From Elioraea sp. (GTDB taxonomy: Bacteria; Pseudomonadota; Alphaproteobacteria; Acetobacterales; Acetobacteraceae): a stretch of 64,000 nucleotides of DNA. The stretch is taken from NCBI RefSeq assembly GCF_022842375.1, contig NZ_JALHPR010000001.1, forward strand, positions 1 to 64,000. Reading direction: 5' to 3'. Position numbers and translations under genes: made by a program. This document shows, one piece after another, positions 52,458 through 61,588 of this stretch. Numbering within the stretch: position 1 is the stretch's first letter; every line of letters begins with the position of its first letter. Below the pieces are notes generated by a model. It was given only the letters and a program-made list of their open reading frames with translations, had not been told where the DNA came from and ran no database searches.

Positions 52458-53465
52458 CTACATCCCCTTCAGCACATCGACGATCAGCCCGCAGCCGGTG
52501 CGTGCCGGGTCGATCGTCGGCATACCGAAACGATCTGCCGTGCGCGCGATCTCGGCCATTGCCGCCCCTTCGTCCATCTTCGAGGTGTTGAGGCTGATGC
52601 CGATCACCTTCGCTGCCGGGTTCGTGATGCGTGCACAGGCCTCATGTGCTGCGATCGTCTCGGCGATGCCGGGAACAGGCCTGGCGCCAAGGCCGCGCAT
52701 GGTCGGCCGGTCGGGGGCATGGACCATCACGAGCGCATCGGGTTGCGCGCCCATCACGAGCCCGACCGTCACGCCGGCATAGGAGGGATGCAGCACGGTC
52801 GCCTGGCCCTCCACCACGTCCCAATGGTCGGGCGCGTTGGCGGGGCAGAGCATCTCGACCGCACCGGCGATGAAATCGGCCACCACGGCGTCGAGCGGGA
52901 TGCCGGAACCGGCGATGAGGATGCCCGTCTGCCCCGTGGCGCGGAAGGTGGCGTTCATGCCGCCGGCCTTCATGTCACGATCGAGCGCGAGGCCGGTGTA
53001 CATCTTCCCGATCGAGCAATCGGTGCCGACGGTCAGCACGCGCTTGCCGGCGCGGCGGATGCCGGTGCCGATGGGAAAGTTGCCCTCGGGCGTGCGCACG
53101 TCATGGATGGTGCGGTGGAACAGCGCCGCTGCCTCGCGCACGGCGGGAAGGTCGCCCACCCTGTCATGCAGGCCCGACGCGATGTCCATCCCGAGTTCGA
53201 GCGCGCGCACCATCAGCTGCTGCCACGCCTCGTTGATCCTGCCGCCGCGCACGGTGGTGCCGATCAGGAGCGTCTTCGCACCCTGCTCGGCTGCCTGTTC
53301 AAGCGTCAGGTCAGCCAGGCCGGCATCGGCCTGGCAGCCCGGAAGGCGCAGCTGGCCGACGCACCAATCGCGGCGCCACTCGGCGATGCCGACGCCGGTC
53401 TTGCCGGCGAGCTGGTCATGCGCATCGCCGAGGAAGATGAGATAGGGGGTGCGGATCTGCAGCAC
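52458..53465 (-). CDS. dgcN: DUF1611 protein, D-amino-acid N-acetyltransferase DgcN
   Basis: This 335-residue DUF1611 protein contains a P-loop-like GTDCSIGKMYTGLALDRDM in a NTPase-like C-terminal domain. RATGQTGILIAGSGIPLDAVVADFIAGA and LGARPVPGIAETI are family landmarks. DUF1611 members next to DgcA acetylate D-Glu/D-Gln as the first step of D-glutamate catabolism. Start ATG 53465 agrees with the usual N-terminus (LQIRTPYLIFLGDA). It lies 33 bp after the AtuA-related gene on the same strand. Confidence 0.85.
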   Translation of the reverse strand: MLQIRTPYLIFLGDAHDQLAGKTGVGIAEWRRDWCVGQLRLPGCQADAGLADLTLEQAAEQGAKTLLIGTTVRGGRINEAWQQLMVRALELGMDIASGLHDRVGDLPAVREAAALFHRTIHDVRTPEGNFPIGTGIRRAGKRVLTVGTDCSIGKMYTGLALDRDMKAGGMNATFRATGQTGILIAGSGIPLDAVVADFIAGAVEMLCPANAPDHWDVVEGQATVLHPSYAGVTVGLVMGAQPDALVMVHAPDRPTMRGLGARPVPGIAETIAAHEACARITNPAAKVIGISLNTSKMDEGAAMAEIARTADRFGMPTIDPARTGCGLIVDVLKGM

Positions 53466-53498
53466 GCGGCAACTCCTTGGTCGGGAATCGCCGGCAGG

Positions 53499-53876
53499 CT
53501 AGACGCTCAGGCGCCGCGCGCCAATGGCTGCCCGCACAGCCGCGAGAACGGGTGCCGGAACCCTCACGGTAAGGGAGAGCACGAGGAACGAGAGGGTCTT
53601 GCCGTGCCCGTCGAGGCCGAGGGAGCCGTTCACCCCGCCCTCGAGCACATCGTCGATGACAAGGTTGAGCGCATGGAGCTTCGGCAACTCATGGCGTACT
53701 ACGCGCGATGGCCGCCGGTGGGCGAAGAGGGAGGCGATCCGCGCCTCCGTCACCTCGGCAAGCAGTACGGGGAACGCCTCGGGTGCATAGGCAATCACGG
53801 CGCAGTTGATCCGGTTGCCCTTGTCGCCGGTGCGGGCATGGGCGATCGCATGCAGCGGCACGATCACGTTGCTCAT
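53499..53876 (-). CDS. AtuA-related small protein (AtuA C-terminal domain)
   Basis: This 125-residue protein begins VPLHAIAHARTGDKGNRINCAVIAY, the signature of the domain that forms the C-terminal part of full-length AtuA proteins. It ends with a helix that matches no other motif. Here it is a separate gene overlapping the larger AtuA gene by 4 bp. The domain's function is unknown; AtuA itself is implicated in acyclic terpene catabolism. Confidence 0.85.
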   Translation of the reverse strand: MSNVIVPLHAIAHARTGDKGNRINCAVIAYAPEAFPVLLAEVTEARIASLFAHRRPSRVVRHELPKLHALNLVIDDVLEGGVNGSLGLDGHGKTLSFLVLSLTVRVPAPVLAAVRAAIGARRLSV

Positions 53877-55228
53877 CCGATCAGGCTCACACGCGGGGTG
53901 ATGCGGGCACGCGGGATGAGGGCCGATGTGGTGGCGATGCGCGGCGTGACAGCGATGCGCACGCCGCCGCCGCCGGCAGGCCCGGTGCAGTAGAGGTGCA
54001 GCACCTCGCGCGAAGCGGCTTCGGCGGCTGCGCGATCGGGCGATGCTGCGGCGAGGCGCACGCGGAACTCGCCATCAGGCATGGCGTTGGCGCCGCGTGC
54101 GGCATCGTCGCTGTCGAACACCGCCTGCAGGCCGAGGATATCGATGCGCGAACGGATCGTGTTCCCCGTGATGCTATCCTGGGCAGGCGCGATGCGTTGC
54201 CGCAGCGTTTCGGCGGCAAGGCGCGCGCGGGCAGCAGCGTTCGGCCCCGCGTAGCTGATCTCGCCCTCGCCGAGGAACCCACCTTCGAGGCTGACCGTTG
54301 CCTTCAGCGTCGGCGGTGCCGCATGGCCCTGCGCACCGGCGACGCGCACGCGGTCACGCTCCTCCTCAGCGATCGTCACGCCCGTGACATCGAGCGTCAC
54401 GTCGGGCGTCAGATAGGCAGCGGGGTCGTGGATCTCGTAGAGGATCTGCTCGGTCACCGTGCGCCGGTCCACCAACCCGCCCGTGCCGTCGGCCTTGGTG
54501 ATGACGATGCCGCCATCATCGCTCACCTCCGCGATCGGGAAGCCGAGGCGTGCCATGCCCGGAACGTCCTTCACCCCTGGATCGGCGAAGTAGCCGCCCG
54601 TGACCTGTGCGCCGCATTCCAGAAGATGGCCGGCGAGTGTTCCAGCAGCGAGACGGTCGAGCGCACCAGCGCTCCACCCGAAGGCGTGGATCAGCGGGCC
54701 GAGGGCGAGCGCTGGATCGGCGATCCTGCCGGTGACGACCACCTCCGCCCCGAGCCCAAGCGCTTCGGCGATGGGAAAGGCGCCGAGATAGGCGTTCGCG
54801 GCGATGATCGACCCGCCGGGCCGCCCTTCTGGCCACAGGACGCCCGGATCGTCGAGCAGGTCGCGCACGTCATCGCCTTCCACCACCGCGATGCGGGGGC
54901 TGCGAAGCCCAAGCTCGGCGGCCAGGCGCGCGATCGCCGCCGCAGCCGCGCGCGGGTTGGCAGCGCCGAAATTGCCGATGATGGGGATGGCGTTGTCGAG
55001 GCAGAGGCTAAGGATTGGGCGCAGCAGCGGCAGCAGCATCGGCTCGAAGCCCGCCTCCGCGTTGCCGCGGCGGGCGAGAACGCCGAGCGCCAGCGTGCGT
55101 TCGGCCAGCGTCTCGAACGTCATGACCGCCTTCCCGCCGCGCGCGATCAGCGTGCGCACCACTGGCAGCGCAACATCGAGCCTGTCGCCCGAGAATCCAG
55201 CCCCGTTGCCGATGAGAAGCCGTGCCAT
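53873..55228 (-). CDS. AtuA-family protein (DUF1446)
   Basis: This 451-residue protein starts RLLIGNGAGFSGDRLDVALP, the DUF1446 N-terminus. It continues with VMTFETLAERTLALG, GNFGAANPRAAA, VEGDDVRDLL and VTGRIADPALALGPLIHAFGW. No catalytic residues are established for this family. It has no signal peptide. It heads the minus-strand group AtuA, AtuA-related, DgcN, DgcA, aminotransferase. The close packing with DgcN/DgcA suggests a role in amino-acid or acyl catabolism rather than terpenes, but that is inference. A divergent M20 gene begins 66 bp away. Confidence 0.88.
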   Translation of the reverse strand: MARLLIGNGAGFSGDRLDVALPVVRTLIARGGKAVMTFETLAERTLALGVLARRGNAEAGFEPMLLPLLRPILSLCLDNAIPIIGNFGAANPRAAAAAIARLAAELGLRSPRIAVVEGDDVRDLLDDPGVLWPEGRPGGSIIAANAYLGAFPIAEALGLGAEVVVTGRIADPALALGPLIHAFGWSAGALDRLAAGTLAGHLLECGAQVTGGYFADPGVKDVPGMARLGFPIAEVSDDGGIVITKADGTGGLVDRRTVTEQILYEIHDPAAYLTPDVTLDVTGVTIAEEERDRVRVAGAQGHAAPPTLKATVSLEGGFLGEGEISYAGPNAAARARLAAETLRQRIAPAQDSITGNTIRSRIDILGLQAVFDSDDAARGANAMPDGEFRVRLAAASPDRAAAEAASREVLHLYCTGPAGGGGVRIAVTPRIATTSALIPRARITPRVSLIG

Positions 55229-55293
55229 GCGGCAGCGAGGCTAGACGGTCGCGCGGTCCGGTGCCAGCGTCCGCCCGCAGCACGGAGGGACCA

Positions 55294-56688
55294 ATGGGCA
55301 CACGCGAGACGGCGATTGCACGGGCAAAGGCGCATTTCGACAGCGGCGCGTTCCGCGACACCTTGAGCGCACTCGTCGCCATCCCCTCCACCAGCCAGGA
55401 GGAGGCGCACAGGCCGGACCTTGACCGTTACCTCGGCGGCGCGCTGAAGGACTGGCTCACCCGGCTCGGCTTCACCGTCACGATCCACGACAACCCCCAT
55501 CCCGGCGCGGGCCCCATCCTCGTCGGCCAACGGATCGAGGGCGATGGGCTGCCGACGGTGATCACCTACGGCCATGGCGACACGGTGCGCGGCCTCCCCG
55601 AGCAGTGGAGCGAGGGGCTCGACCCCTGGACGCTGACCGAGCGCGACGGCCGCTGGTACGGCCGCGGCACGGCCGACAACAAGGGCCAGCACGCGCTGAA
55701 CCTCGCCGCTCTCGAAGCCGTCCTTGCCGAGCGCGGCGGTCGGCTCGGCTTCAACCTCAAGCTTGTGATCGAGACCGCGGAGGAGCGTGGGTCGGTGGGT
55801 CTGCGCGAGTTTGTCGCGGCGAACCATGACCTGCTCGCCGCCGACGTGCTGATCGGCTCCGATGGGCCGCGCGTGACGCCAGAGGTGCCGACGATCTGCA
55901 CCGGCACGCGCGGCACCTTCCATTTCGACCTCGTCGTGTCGCTCCGCCAGGGCGGGGTGCATTCCGGCCACTGGGGCGGGCTCACGCGCGACCCGGCGAT
56001 CATCCTCGCGCATGCGCTCACGGCGATCATGGACCGCAATGGGAAGATCCTCGTGCCTGGCTGGACGCCTGCGGGCGGCGTGCCGGCAGCGGTGAAGGCG
56101 GTGCTCGATGGCTGCCCGCTCGGCGGTGGCGACGGTGCGGCGACGATCGACCAGGGCTGGGGCGAGCCTGGGCTCACGCCGGCTGAGAAGGTGTATGGCT
56201 GGAACAGCTTCATCGTGCTGGCGATGCTCTCGGGCAAGCCTGACGGGCCGGTGAACGCGGTAGCCCCCGATGCGCGCGCGCATTGCCAGATCCGCTACAC
56301 CGTCGATACCGACCCTGCCGTGTTCGAACCCGCGCTGCGTAGGCACCTCGACGCCAACGGGTTCCGCGAGGTTCGGATCGAGCGTGGCGGCACGCGCATG
56401 CCGGCGAGCCGCACTGATCCAGCTCACCCCTGGGTCCGCTTCGCCGCAGGCTCGATCGCGCGCACGCTCAACGCCCCGCCGCAGGTGATTCCCAACAGCT
56501 CAGGCGGCCTGCCAGGCGATGTATTCGTCGATCATCTCGGCGTGCCGCTGCTCTGGATCCCGCACAGCTACAACGGCTGCAAGCAGCATGGGCCCGACGA
56601 GCATGTCATTCCTGCCACGCTGCGCTCGGGCATCGCGCTGATGGCTGGCCTCTGGTGGGACATCGGCGCGGGCGGGGCGCCGCGCTGA
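55294..56688 (+). CDS. M20 family metallopeptidase (ArgE/DapE/dipeptidase type)
   Basis: This 464-residue zinc hydrolase has TYGHGDTVRG (His, Asp), GRGTADNKGQ (bridging Asp), ETAEERGS (catalytic Glu and ligand), IGSDGPR and a lid domain with HSGHWGG. HNGCKQHGPDEH-type sequence (YNGCKQHGPDEHV) carries the last His. The length exceeds ArgE and is closer to ACY1/dipeptidase forms. GGAGGG precedes the ATG. It diverges from the AtuA-dgcN-dgcA group, so deacylation of an N-acyl amino acid such as N-acetyl-L-glutamate is plausible but unproven. Confidence 0.88.
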   Translation: MGTRETAIARAKAHFDSGAFRDTLSALVAIPSTSQEEAHRPDLDRYLGGALKDWLTRLGFTVTIHDNPHPGAGPILVGQRIEGDGLPTVITYGHGDTVRGLPEQWSEGLDPWTLTERDGRWYGRGTADNKGQHALNLAALEAVLAERGGRLGFNLKLVIETAEERGSVGLREFVAANHDLLAADVLIGSDGPRVTPEVPTICTGTRGTFHFDLVVSLRQGGVHSGHWGGLTRDPAIILAHALTAIMDRNGKILVPGWTPAGGVPAAVKAVLDGCPLGGGDGAATIDQGWGEPGLTPAEKVYGWNSFIVLAMLSGKPDGPVNAVAPDARAHCQIRYTVDTDPAVFEPALRRHLDANGFREVRIERGGTRMPASRTDPAHPWVRFAAGSIARTLNAPPQVIPNSSGGLPGDVFVDHLGVPLLWIPHSYNGCKQHGPDEHVIPATLRSGIALMAGLWWDIGAGGAPR

Positions 56689-56713
56689 GGCGTTGCGATC
56701 GAGGGAGAGGACG

Positions 56714-57664
56714 ATGCGCATCCTGGTGCTCGGGGCCGGCGCGGTCGGCGGCTATCTCGGCGGGCGTCTCGCAGCATCAGGTGCGGTGGAGGAGGTCGCC
56801 TTCGTCGTTCGCCCGAACCGCCGCGCGGCGCTTGACCGCGACGGGCTCGTGATCGAGAGCCCTCACGCCGGCGACCTGCGGCAGCCCGTCACGGCGCTGC
56901 TGCCAGGCGATGTGCGGCCCGGGTGGGACGTGGTCCTGTTCGCTTGCAAGGCCTATGACCTTGCCGACGCGATCGAAACGATCCGTCCAGCCGTCGACGG
57001 TCGGAGCGCGGTGCTGCCGATCCTGAACGGCCTGTCGCATATCGACGTCCTCGTGCAGGCGTTCGGGGAGGAGCGGGTGCTCGGCGGCCTTGCCGGCATC
57101 CAGGCGACGCTGACAGCAGAGGGCGTCGTACGCCATCTCGCACCGCTGACCTTCATCACCTTCGGCGAGCTTGCTGGGCCGGTCTCGCCCCGCGTCGCCG
57201 CGCTCAAGGCCGCGTTCGACCGCACGCACGTCACCGCGACGGCGAGCACCGATATCCGCGGCGCGATGTGGTCGAAGCTCGTCTTCCTCGGCACGCTGGC
57301 GGCGGCGACGGTGCTGATGCGGGCAAACCTCGGCGAGATCGCCGCTGCGCCCGGCGGTGCGGCGTGGCTCGAGCGGCTGCTCTCGCGGAGCGCCGAGATC
57401 GCCGCGGCGCACGGCCACCCGGTGCCGCCGTCGCAGCTCGAAGGCTACGCGACGTTCTTCCGCTCAAGCCACGCGGCCACCGCCTCGATGCTGCGCGATC
57501 TCGAAGGCGGCGGGCGGATCGAGGCAGACCATATCCTCGGCTACCTGCTGGAGGCGGCGCGCCGTGCCGGCGTTCCCGACGCGCTGCACGAGGCGGCGTT
57601 CCTCAACGCGAAGGCCTATGAGGCCAGGCGCGCGGCGGGGCGCCTGCCGATGGCGGGAAGCTAG
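56714..57664 (+). CDS. panE: 2-dehydropantoate 2-reductase (ketopantoate reductase family)
   Basis: This 316-residue NADP-dependent reductase has the dinucleotide motif VLGAGAVGGYLGG at residues 5-17, FACKAYDL, LNGLSHIDVL and the C-terminal catalytic region with ASMLRDLEGGGRIEADHILGYLL, where the S-M-L-x-D and E-x-D-x-I-x-G core binds ketopantoate. The classical role is the second step of pantothenate synthesis; paralogues act on other 2-oxo acids. GGGAGAGG precedes the ATG, 25 bp after the M20 gene. Its stop shares a CTAG with the convergent gltX. Confidence 0.87.
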   Translation: MRILVLGAGAVGGYLGGRLAASGAVEEVAFVVRPNRRAALDRDGLVIESPHAGDLRQPVTALLPGDVRPGWDVVLFACKAYDLADAIETIRPAVDGRSAVLPILNGLSHIDVLVQAFGEERVLGGLAGIQATLTAEGVVRHLAPLTFITFGELAGPVSPRVAALKAAFDRTHVTATASTDIRGAMWSKLVFLGTLAAATVLMRANLGEIAAAPGGAAWLERLLSRSAEIAAAHGHPVPPSQLEGYATFFRSSHAATASMLRDLEGGGRIEADHILGYLLEAARRAGVPDALHEAAFLNAKAYEARRAAGRLPMAGS

Positions 57665-59055
57665 CCGGAGACGGCGGCGATCCGCGCGCGGGTTTCCGCC
57701 TCGCCGAGCGCTGCGGCAACATCGAATACCGGCGGGCTGACGGTCGAGCCCGTCAGCGCGGCGCGGAGCGGCATCGCGAGGTCCTTCAGCTTCTGGCCAG
57801 TGGCCTCGGCATGTGTGCGCGTCGCGGCCTCGAGTGACGGCGCGTCCCAGGCCACGCCGGCCCAGGAAGCCGCGAGGCCGCGCAGCGCGATGCGGGCCTC
57901 CGGCGTCAGCAGCGCCTCGGCCTTCGGCTCGAACGCGAGCGGAACGGTGCGCGCCAGGAACGAGGCTCCATCGGCGAGCTCCTCCAGCGTCTGCGCACGC
58001 TCCTTCATCGCGGGCATGAGCTTCGCCACACGCTCCGCCGCGATGGCGCCGACGGCACCCTCTGTGCGTCGTGCGAGGCGTTCGAGGACGAGCTTCGTCA
58101 GCCGCGCATCGTCGGCCTTGCGGATGTAGACGCCGTTGAGGTGCTTGAGCTTGGCGTAGTCGAACCGCGCCGCCCCTCGGCCGACATCACCGAGGTCGAA
58201 GATCGCGGCTGCCTCCTCCATGCCGATCACCTCGATGTCGGCGCGGCCCCAGCCGAGGCGGAGCAGGTAGTTCGCGACCGCTTCCGGCAGGTAGCCCTGG
58301 TCGCGGAAGTCGAGGACGCTCACCGCCCCGTGGCGCTTCGAGAGCTTCGATCCGTCCGCCCCGTGGATCAGCGGGATGTGGGCGAAGCGCGGCGTCTCCC
58401 ACCCCATCGCGCGGTACACCTGCACCTGGCGGAACGTGTTCGTCAGGTGATCGTCGCCGCGGACGACGTGCGTGACACCCATGTCATGGTCGTCGACCAC
58501 CACGGCGTGGAGGTAGGTCGGCCGCCCGTCGCTGCGCAGGATGATCATGTCGTCGAGCTCTGCGTTGGCGACGCGCACGGTGCCCTGCACCAGGTCATCG
58601 ACCACCGTCTCGCCTTCGCGCGGTGCCTTGAGGCGGATCGCGCCGGCGACCCCGGGGGGCGCGTCCTTCGGGTCACGGTCGCGCCAGGTGCCGTCGTAGC
58701 GCGGCGGGCGCTTCTCGGCGGTCGCGCGCTCGCGCATCGCCTGCAGTTCCTCGGGCGTTTCGTAGGCGTAATAGGCCGTGCCGGCGGCCACCATGGCCTT
58801 CGCCACCTCGGCGTGCCGCGCCTCGCGCGCGCGCTGCGACACGGGCGGCTCATCGGCCGGAACGCCGAGCCAGGCGAGGCTTTCGATGATCTGCTCGACA
58901 GCGCCCGGCACCTCGCGCGTGGTGTCGGTGTCCTCGATGCGCAGGAGGTACTTGCCCCCCGTGCTGCGGGCGAACAGCCAGTTGAACAGGGCCGTGCGGG
59001 CGCCGCCGATGTGCAGGAACCCGGTTGGCGAGGGGGCGAAGCGTGTGACGGTCAT
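57661..59055 (-). CDS. gltX: Glutamate-tRNA ligase
   Basis: This 464-residue class I synthetase has the HIGH box FAPSPTGFLHIGGARTALFN, cited for its P-S-P-T-G-x-L-H-I-G core, and the KMSKS box DGSKLSKRHGA. VVDDHDMGVTHVVRGDDHLTN is the standard GluRS catalytic segment. The C-terminal anticodon-binding domain is helical. It charges tRNA-Glu in the cytoplasm. Alphaproteobacteria often have two GluRS genes, and nothing here shows whether this one is discriminating. Start ATG 59055 is fixed by the family N-terminus. Confidence 0.95.
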   Translation of the reverse strand: MTVTRFAPSPTGFLHIGGARTALFNWLFARSTGGKYLLRIEDTDTTREVPGAVEQIIESLAWLGVPADEPPVSQRAREARHAEVAKAMVAAGTAYYAYETPEELQAMRERATAEKRPPRYDGTWRDRDPKDAPPGVAGAIRLKAPREGETVVDDLVQGTVRVANAELDDMIILRSDGRPTYLHAVVVDDHDMGVTHVVRGDDHLTNTFRQVQVYRAMGWETPRFAHIPLIHGADGSKLSKRHGAVSVLDFRDQGYLPEAVANYLLRLGWGRADIEVIGMEEAAAIFDLGDVGRGAARFDYAKLKHLNGVYIRKADDARLTKLVLERLARRTEGAVGAIAAERVAKLMPAMKERAQTLEELADGASFLARTVPLAFEPKAEALLTPEARIALRGLAASWAGVAWDAPSLEAATRTHAEATGQKLKDLAMPLRAALTGSTVSPPVFDVAAALGEAETRARIAAVSG

Positions 59056-59087
59056 GCGCGGGCCTCTAGCACGGCATGGCCGGGCCG

Positions 59088-61172
59088 TCAGCCTGACGCG
59101 ATCGTCGGGATCGCCGCCTCAGCCTCGAACAGATGGAGGAGCAGCCGCACCGCCTGTCCCCGCGCGCCGACGAGGTCGGGGTCACGCTCGAGCAGCAGCG
59201 CGGCATCGTCGCGTGCGATGCCGATCAGGTGCTGGTGCGCGCCCGGCTCGACGAGGTGGAAGGCCGGCAAGCCCGACTGGCGCGTGCCCAGCGCCTCTCC
59301 CCCGCCGCGGAGCTTCAGGTCCTCCTCGGCGATCACGAACCCATCCTCCGTTCCCACAAGCGTCTCGATGCGCTTGCGTGCCACCTCGGTCAGCCCCTCG
59401 TCGTAGACCAGCAGGCAGTACGACGCCTCCTGCCCGCGCCCGACGCGGCCGCGGAGCTGGTGCAGCTGGGCGAGGCCGAAGCGCTCCGCCTGCTCGATGA
59501 CGATGACGGAAGCTTCCGGCACGTCGACGCCGACCTCGACGACGGTGGTGGCAACCAGGATGGTCTTCTCCCCGGCAGCGAAGGCGGCCATCGCGGCGTC
59601 CTTCTCCGGCCCCTTCATCTTGCCATGCAGCAGTGCGACGCGGCCCGGGAAGTGGCGCGAGAGGTCGCGCGCGCGCGCCTCGGCGGCGGCAAGGTCGGAC
59701 GCCTCGCTCTCGCCCACCAGGGGGCAGATCCAGTAGGCGCGGGCGCCGGCCGCCAGCCTTCGCCCGATCGCCTCGACCACCTCGCCGAGCTTGCCGAGAG
59801 GCTTGGCGAGGGTGGTGACCGGGATACGTCCCGGCGGGCGGCCGGCGAGCCGGCTCACTTCCATGTCGCCCCAGGCGGTCAGCAACAGCGTGCGGGGGAT
59901 GGGGGTGGCGGTCATCACGAGAACGTCCACCGCCTCGCCCTTGGCTGCCAGCATCAGCCGCTGGTGAACCCCGAAGCGGTGCTGCTCGTCGATCACGGCG
60001 AGTGCAAGGTCGGCGAAGCTCACGCCCTCCTGGAACAGCGCGTGCGTGCCTATGGCGATGGAGGTCGCCCCGCTCGCGAGCCCCGCGAGTGCCGCCTCGC
60101 GCGGCTTTCCCTTCTCGCGACCGGTCAGGAGCGCGACCGTCACGCCGGCTGAAGCTGCGAGGCGCGAGATCGTCGCGTGATGCTGGCGGGCGAGGATCTC
60201 GGTCGGTGCCATCAGTGCCGCCTGCGCGCCGGCCTCGACCGCGCGCAGCATCGCCATGAGTGCAACCAGTGTCTTGCCCGAGCCGACATCGCCCTGCAGC
60301 AATCGCAGCATCCGGCGGGGGGCGGCAAGGTCGGCATCGATTTCGGCCAGCGCCGTGGCCTGGGCGAGCGTCGGCACATGGCCGAAGGCGGCGAGTGCCT
60401 TCCGGCGCAACTCCCCGTTGCCGGCAAGCGCCCGGCCCGGCTGGGCCTTGAGCGCGCGACGCGAGAGCGCGAGGGAGACTTGCTGCGAGAACAGCTCGTC
60501 ATAGGCGAGCCGCACGCGCGCGGGGTGGGTGGGGGAGACGGCATCGGGGCCGTCGGGCTTGTGCGCGGCGATGAGCGCATCGCGCCAGCCTGGCCAGCGC
60601 TCGCGGCGGAGGAGGGAAGCGTCGGCCCATTCGGGCAGGTCGGGAACGCGGTCGAGCGCAGCCTCTGCCGCCCGGCGCAGCTCCCACGCGCGCAGGCCGG
60701 AAGTGAGGCCATAGACGGGCTCGATCAGCGGCAATTCGGCCGCCCGCTCGGGGGCGAGGATGAAGTCGGGATGCGGCATCACCAGCCTGCCACGGTCGAG
60801 CTTCAGCTCGCCGGAGATGATCCGCCGCGCCCCCTCCGGCAGATGGTCCGCCCTGTGGCTGCCCTGGCCGAACAGCAGGATGTCGAGGCTGTCGGTGCCA
60901 TCGCCGACGGTGATGACCCAGGGTGCGCTCGCGCTCCGCGGCGCCCGGCGCGCCTCGACCGAGACCTCCATCGTCACGATCGTGCCGGCGCGCGCTTCCG
61001 CCACGGTCGGCCGCGCGCGACGGTCGATCACCCCGGCCGGCAGGTGCCAGAGGAGGTCGAGCACGCGCGCCCCTCCCGTGGCCCGGGCAAGCAGCTGCTC
61101 GCGCCGAGGCCCAATGCCGGGCAGCGAAGCCGCGCCGGCGAAGAGGGGAAAGAGGAGGGTGGGACGGTTCAC
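59088..61172 (-). CDS. recG: ATP-dependent DNA helicase RecG
   Basis: This protein of about 694 residues has the wedge domain (LLWHLPAGVIDRR, GELKLDRGRLVMPHPDF) followed by helicase motifs GDVGSGKTLVALMAM (I), APTEILARQHH, AVIDEQHRFGVHQR (II), MTATPIPRTLLL (III), and HQLRGRVGRG (VI). The DEQH box and RGRVGRG are diagnostic. RecG remodels stalled forks and Holliday junctions. GTG 61172 gives the normal N-terminus; ATG 61199 would add nine residues. It is divergent from sdhE-mfd. Confidence 0.95.
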   Translation of the reverse strand: MNRPTLLFPLFAGAASLPGIGPRREQLLARATGGARVLDLLWHLPAGVIDRRARPTVAEARAGTIVTMEVSVEARRAPRSASAPWVITVGDGTDSLDILLFGQGSHRADHLPEGARRIISGELKLDRGRLVMPHPDFILAPERAAELPLIEPVYGLTSGLRAWELRRAAEAALDRVPDLPEWADASLLRRERWPGWRDALIAAHKPDGPDAVSPTHPARVRLAYDELFSQQVSLALSRRALKAQPGRALAGNGELRRKALAAFGHVPTLAQATALAEIDADLAAPRRMLRLLQGDVGSGKTLVALMAMLRAVEAGAQAALMAPTEILARQHHATISRLAASAGVTVALLTGREKGKPREAALAGLASGATSIAIGTHALFQEGVSFADLALAVIDEQHRFGVHQRLMLAAKGEAVDVLVMTATPIPRTLLLTAWGDMEVSRLAGRPPGRIPVTTLAKPLGKLGEVVEAIGRRLAAGARAYWICPLVGESEASDLAAAEARARDLSRHFPGRVALLHGKMKGPEKDAAMAAFAAGEKTILVATTVVEVGVDVPEASVIVIEQAERFGLAQLHQLRGRVGRGQEASYCLLVYDEGLTEVARKRIETLVGTEDGFVIAEEDLKLRGGGEALGTRQSGLPAFHLVEPGAHQHLIGIARDDAALLLERDPDLVGARGQAVRLLLHLFEAEAAIPTIASG

Positions 61173-61285
61173 GGGCTGACAGGATCGCTCCGGCGCCATA
61201 TATCACGGTTCGGAAGGGGGCGCCCGGAAGGGTTGCCCCCCGCTTGTCCTCCGCCCCTTTGGTGCTTTGGCAGACACCGCCGCAC

Positions 61286-61588
61286 ATGGACCATACGCGC
61301 CACGAGACCCGCCGCCGCCGCCTGATCTTCCGGGCGAGCCACCGCGGCACACATGAGACCGACCTGCTGGTCGGCGGCTTCGTCGCGGCCACCATCGCGG
61401 CGATGGACGAGGCCGCGCTCGATGATCTCGAGGCTATCCTCGAACTCCCCGATGTCGACCTTTTCGACTGGCTGACCGGCCGCCGTGCCGTGCCGCAGGA
61501 GGTGGCCTCGCCGTTGCTTGCGCGCATGGTCGCCTGGGCGCTCGCGCAGCGGGGGATGACAGCGCCTGGAGGGCCGACGAATGGCTGA
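61286..61588 (+). CDS. sdhE: Succinate dehydrogenase assembly factor 2 (FAD assembly factor SdhE)
   Basis: This 100-residue helical protein has the SdhE core RRRLIFRASHRGTHETDLLVGGF (the R-G-x-x-E-x-D motif needed for SdhA flavinylation), then DLEAILELPDVDLFDWLTGR. It promotes covalent attachment of FAD to succinate dehydrogenase. The ATG at 61286 follows a weak purine stretch; 113 bp separate it from the divergent recG. Its last 8 bp overlap the mfd start. The sdhE-mfd linkage is common in alphaproteobacteria. Confidence 0.93.
   Translation: MDHTRHETRRRRLIFRASHRGTHETDLLVGGFVAATIAAMDEAALDDLEAILELPDVDLFDWLTGRRAVPQEVASPLLARMVAWALAQRGMTAPGGPTNG

Noticed and set aside
55229-55293. A GG-N10-GC spacing before the M20 peptidase gene.
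   Set aside because: The -24 box reads AGGCTA and the -12 lacks TTGC; such spacing is expected by chance in GC-rich DNA.
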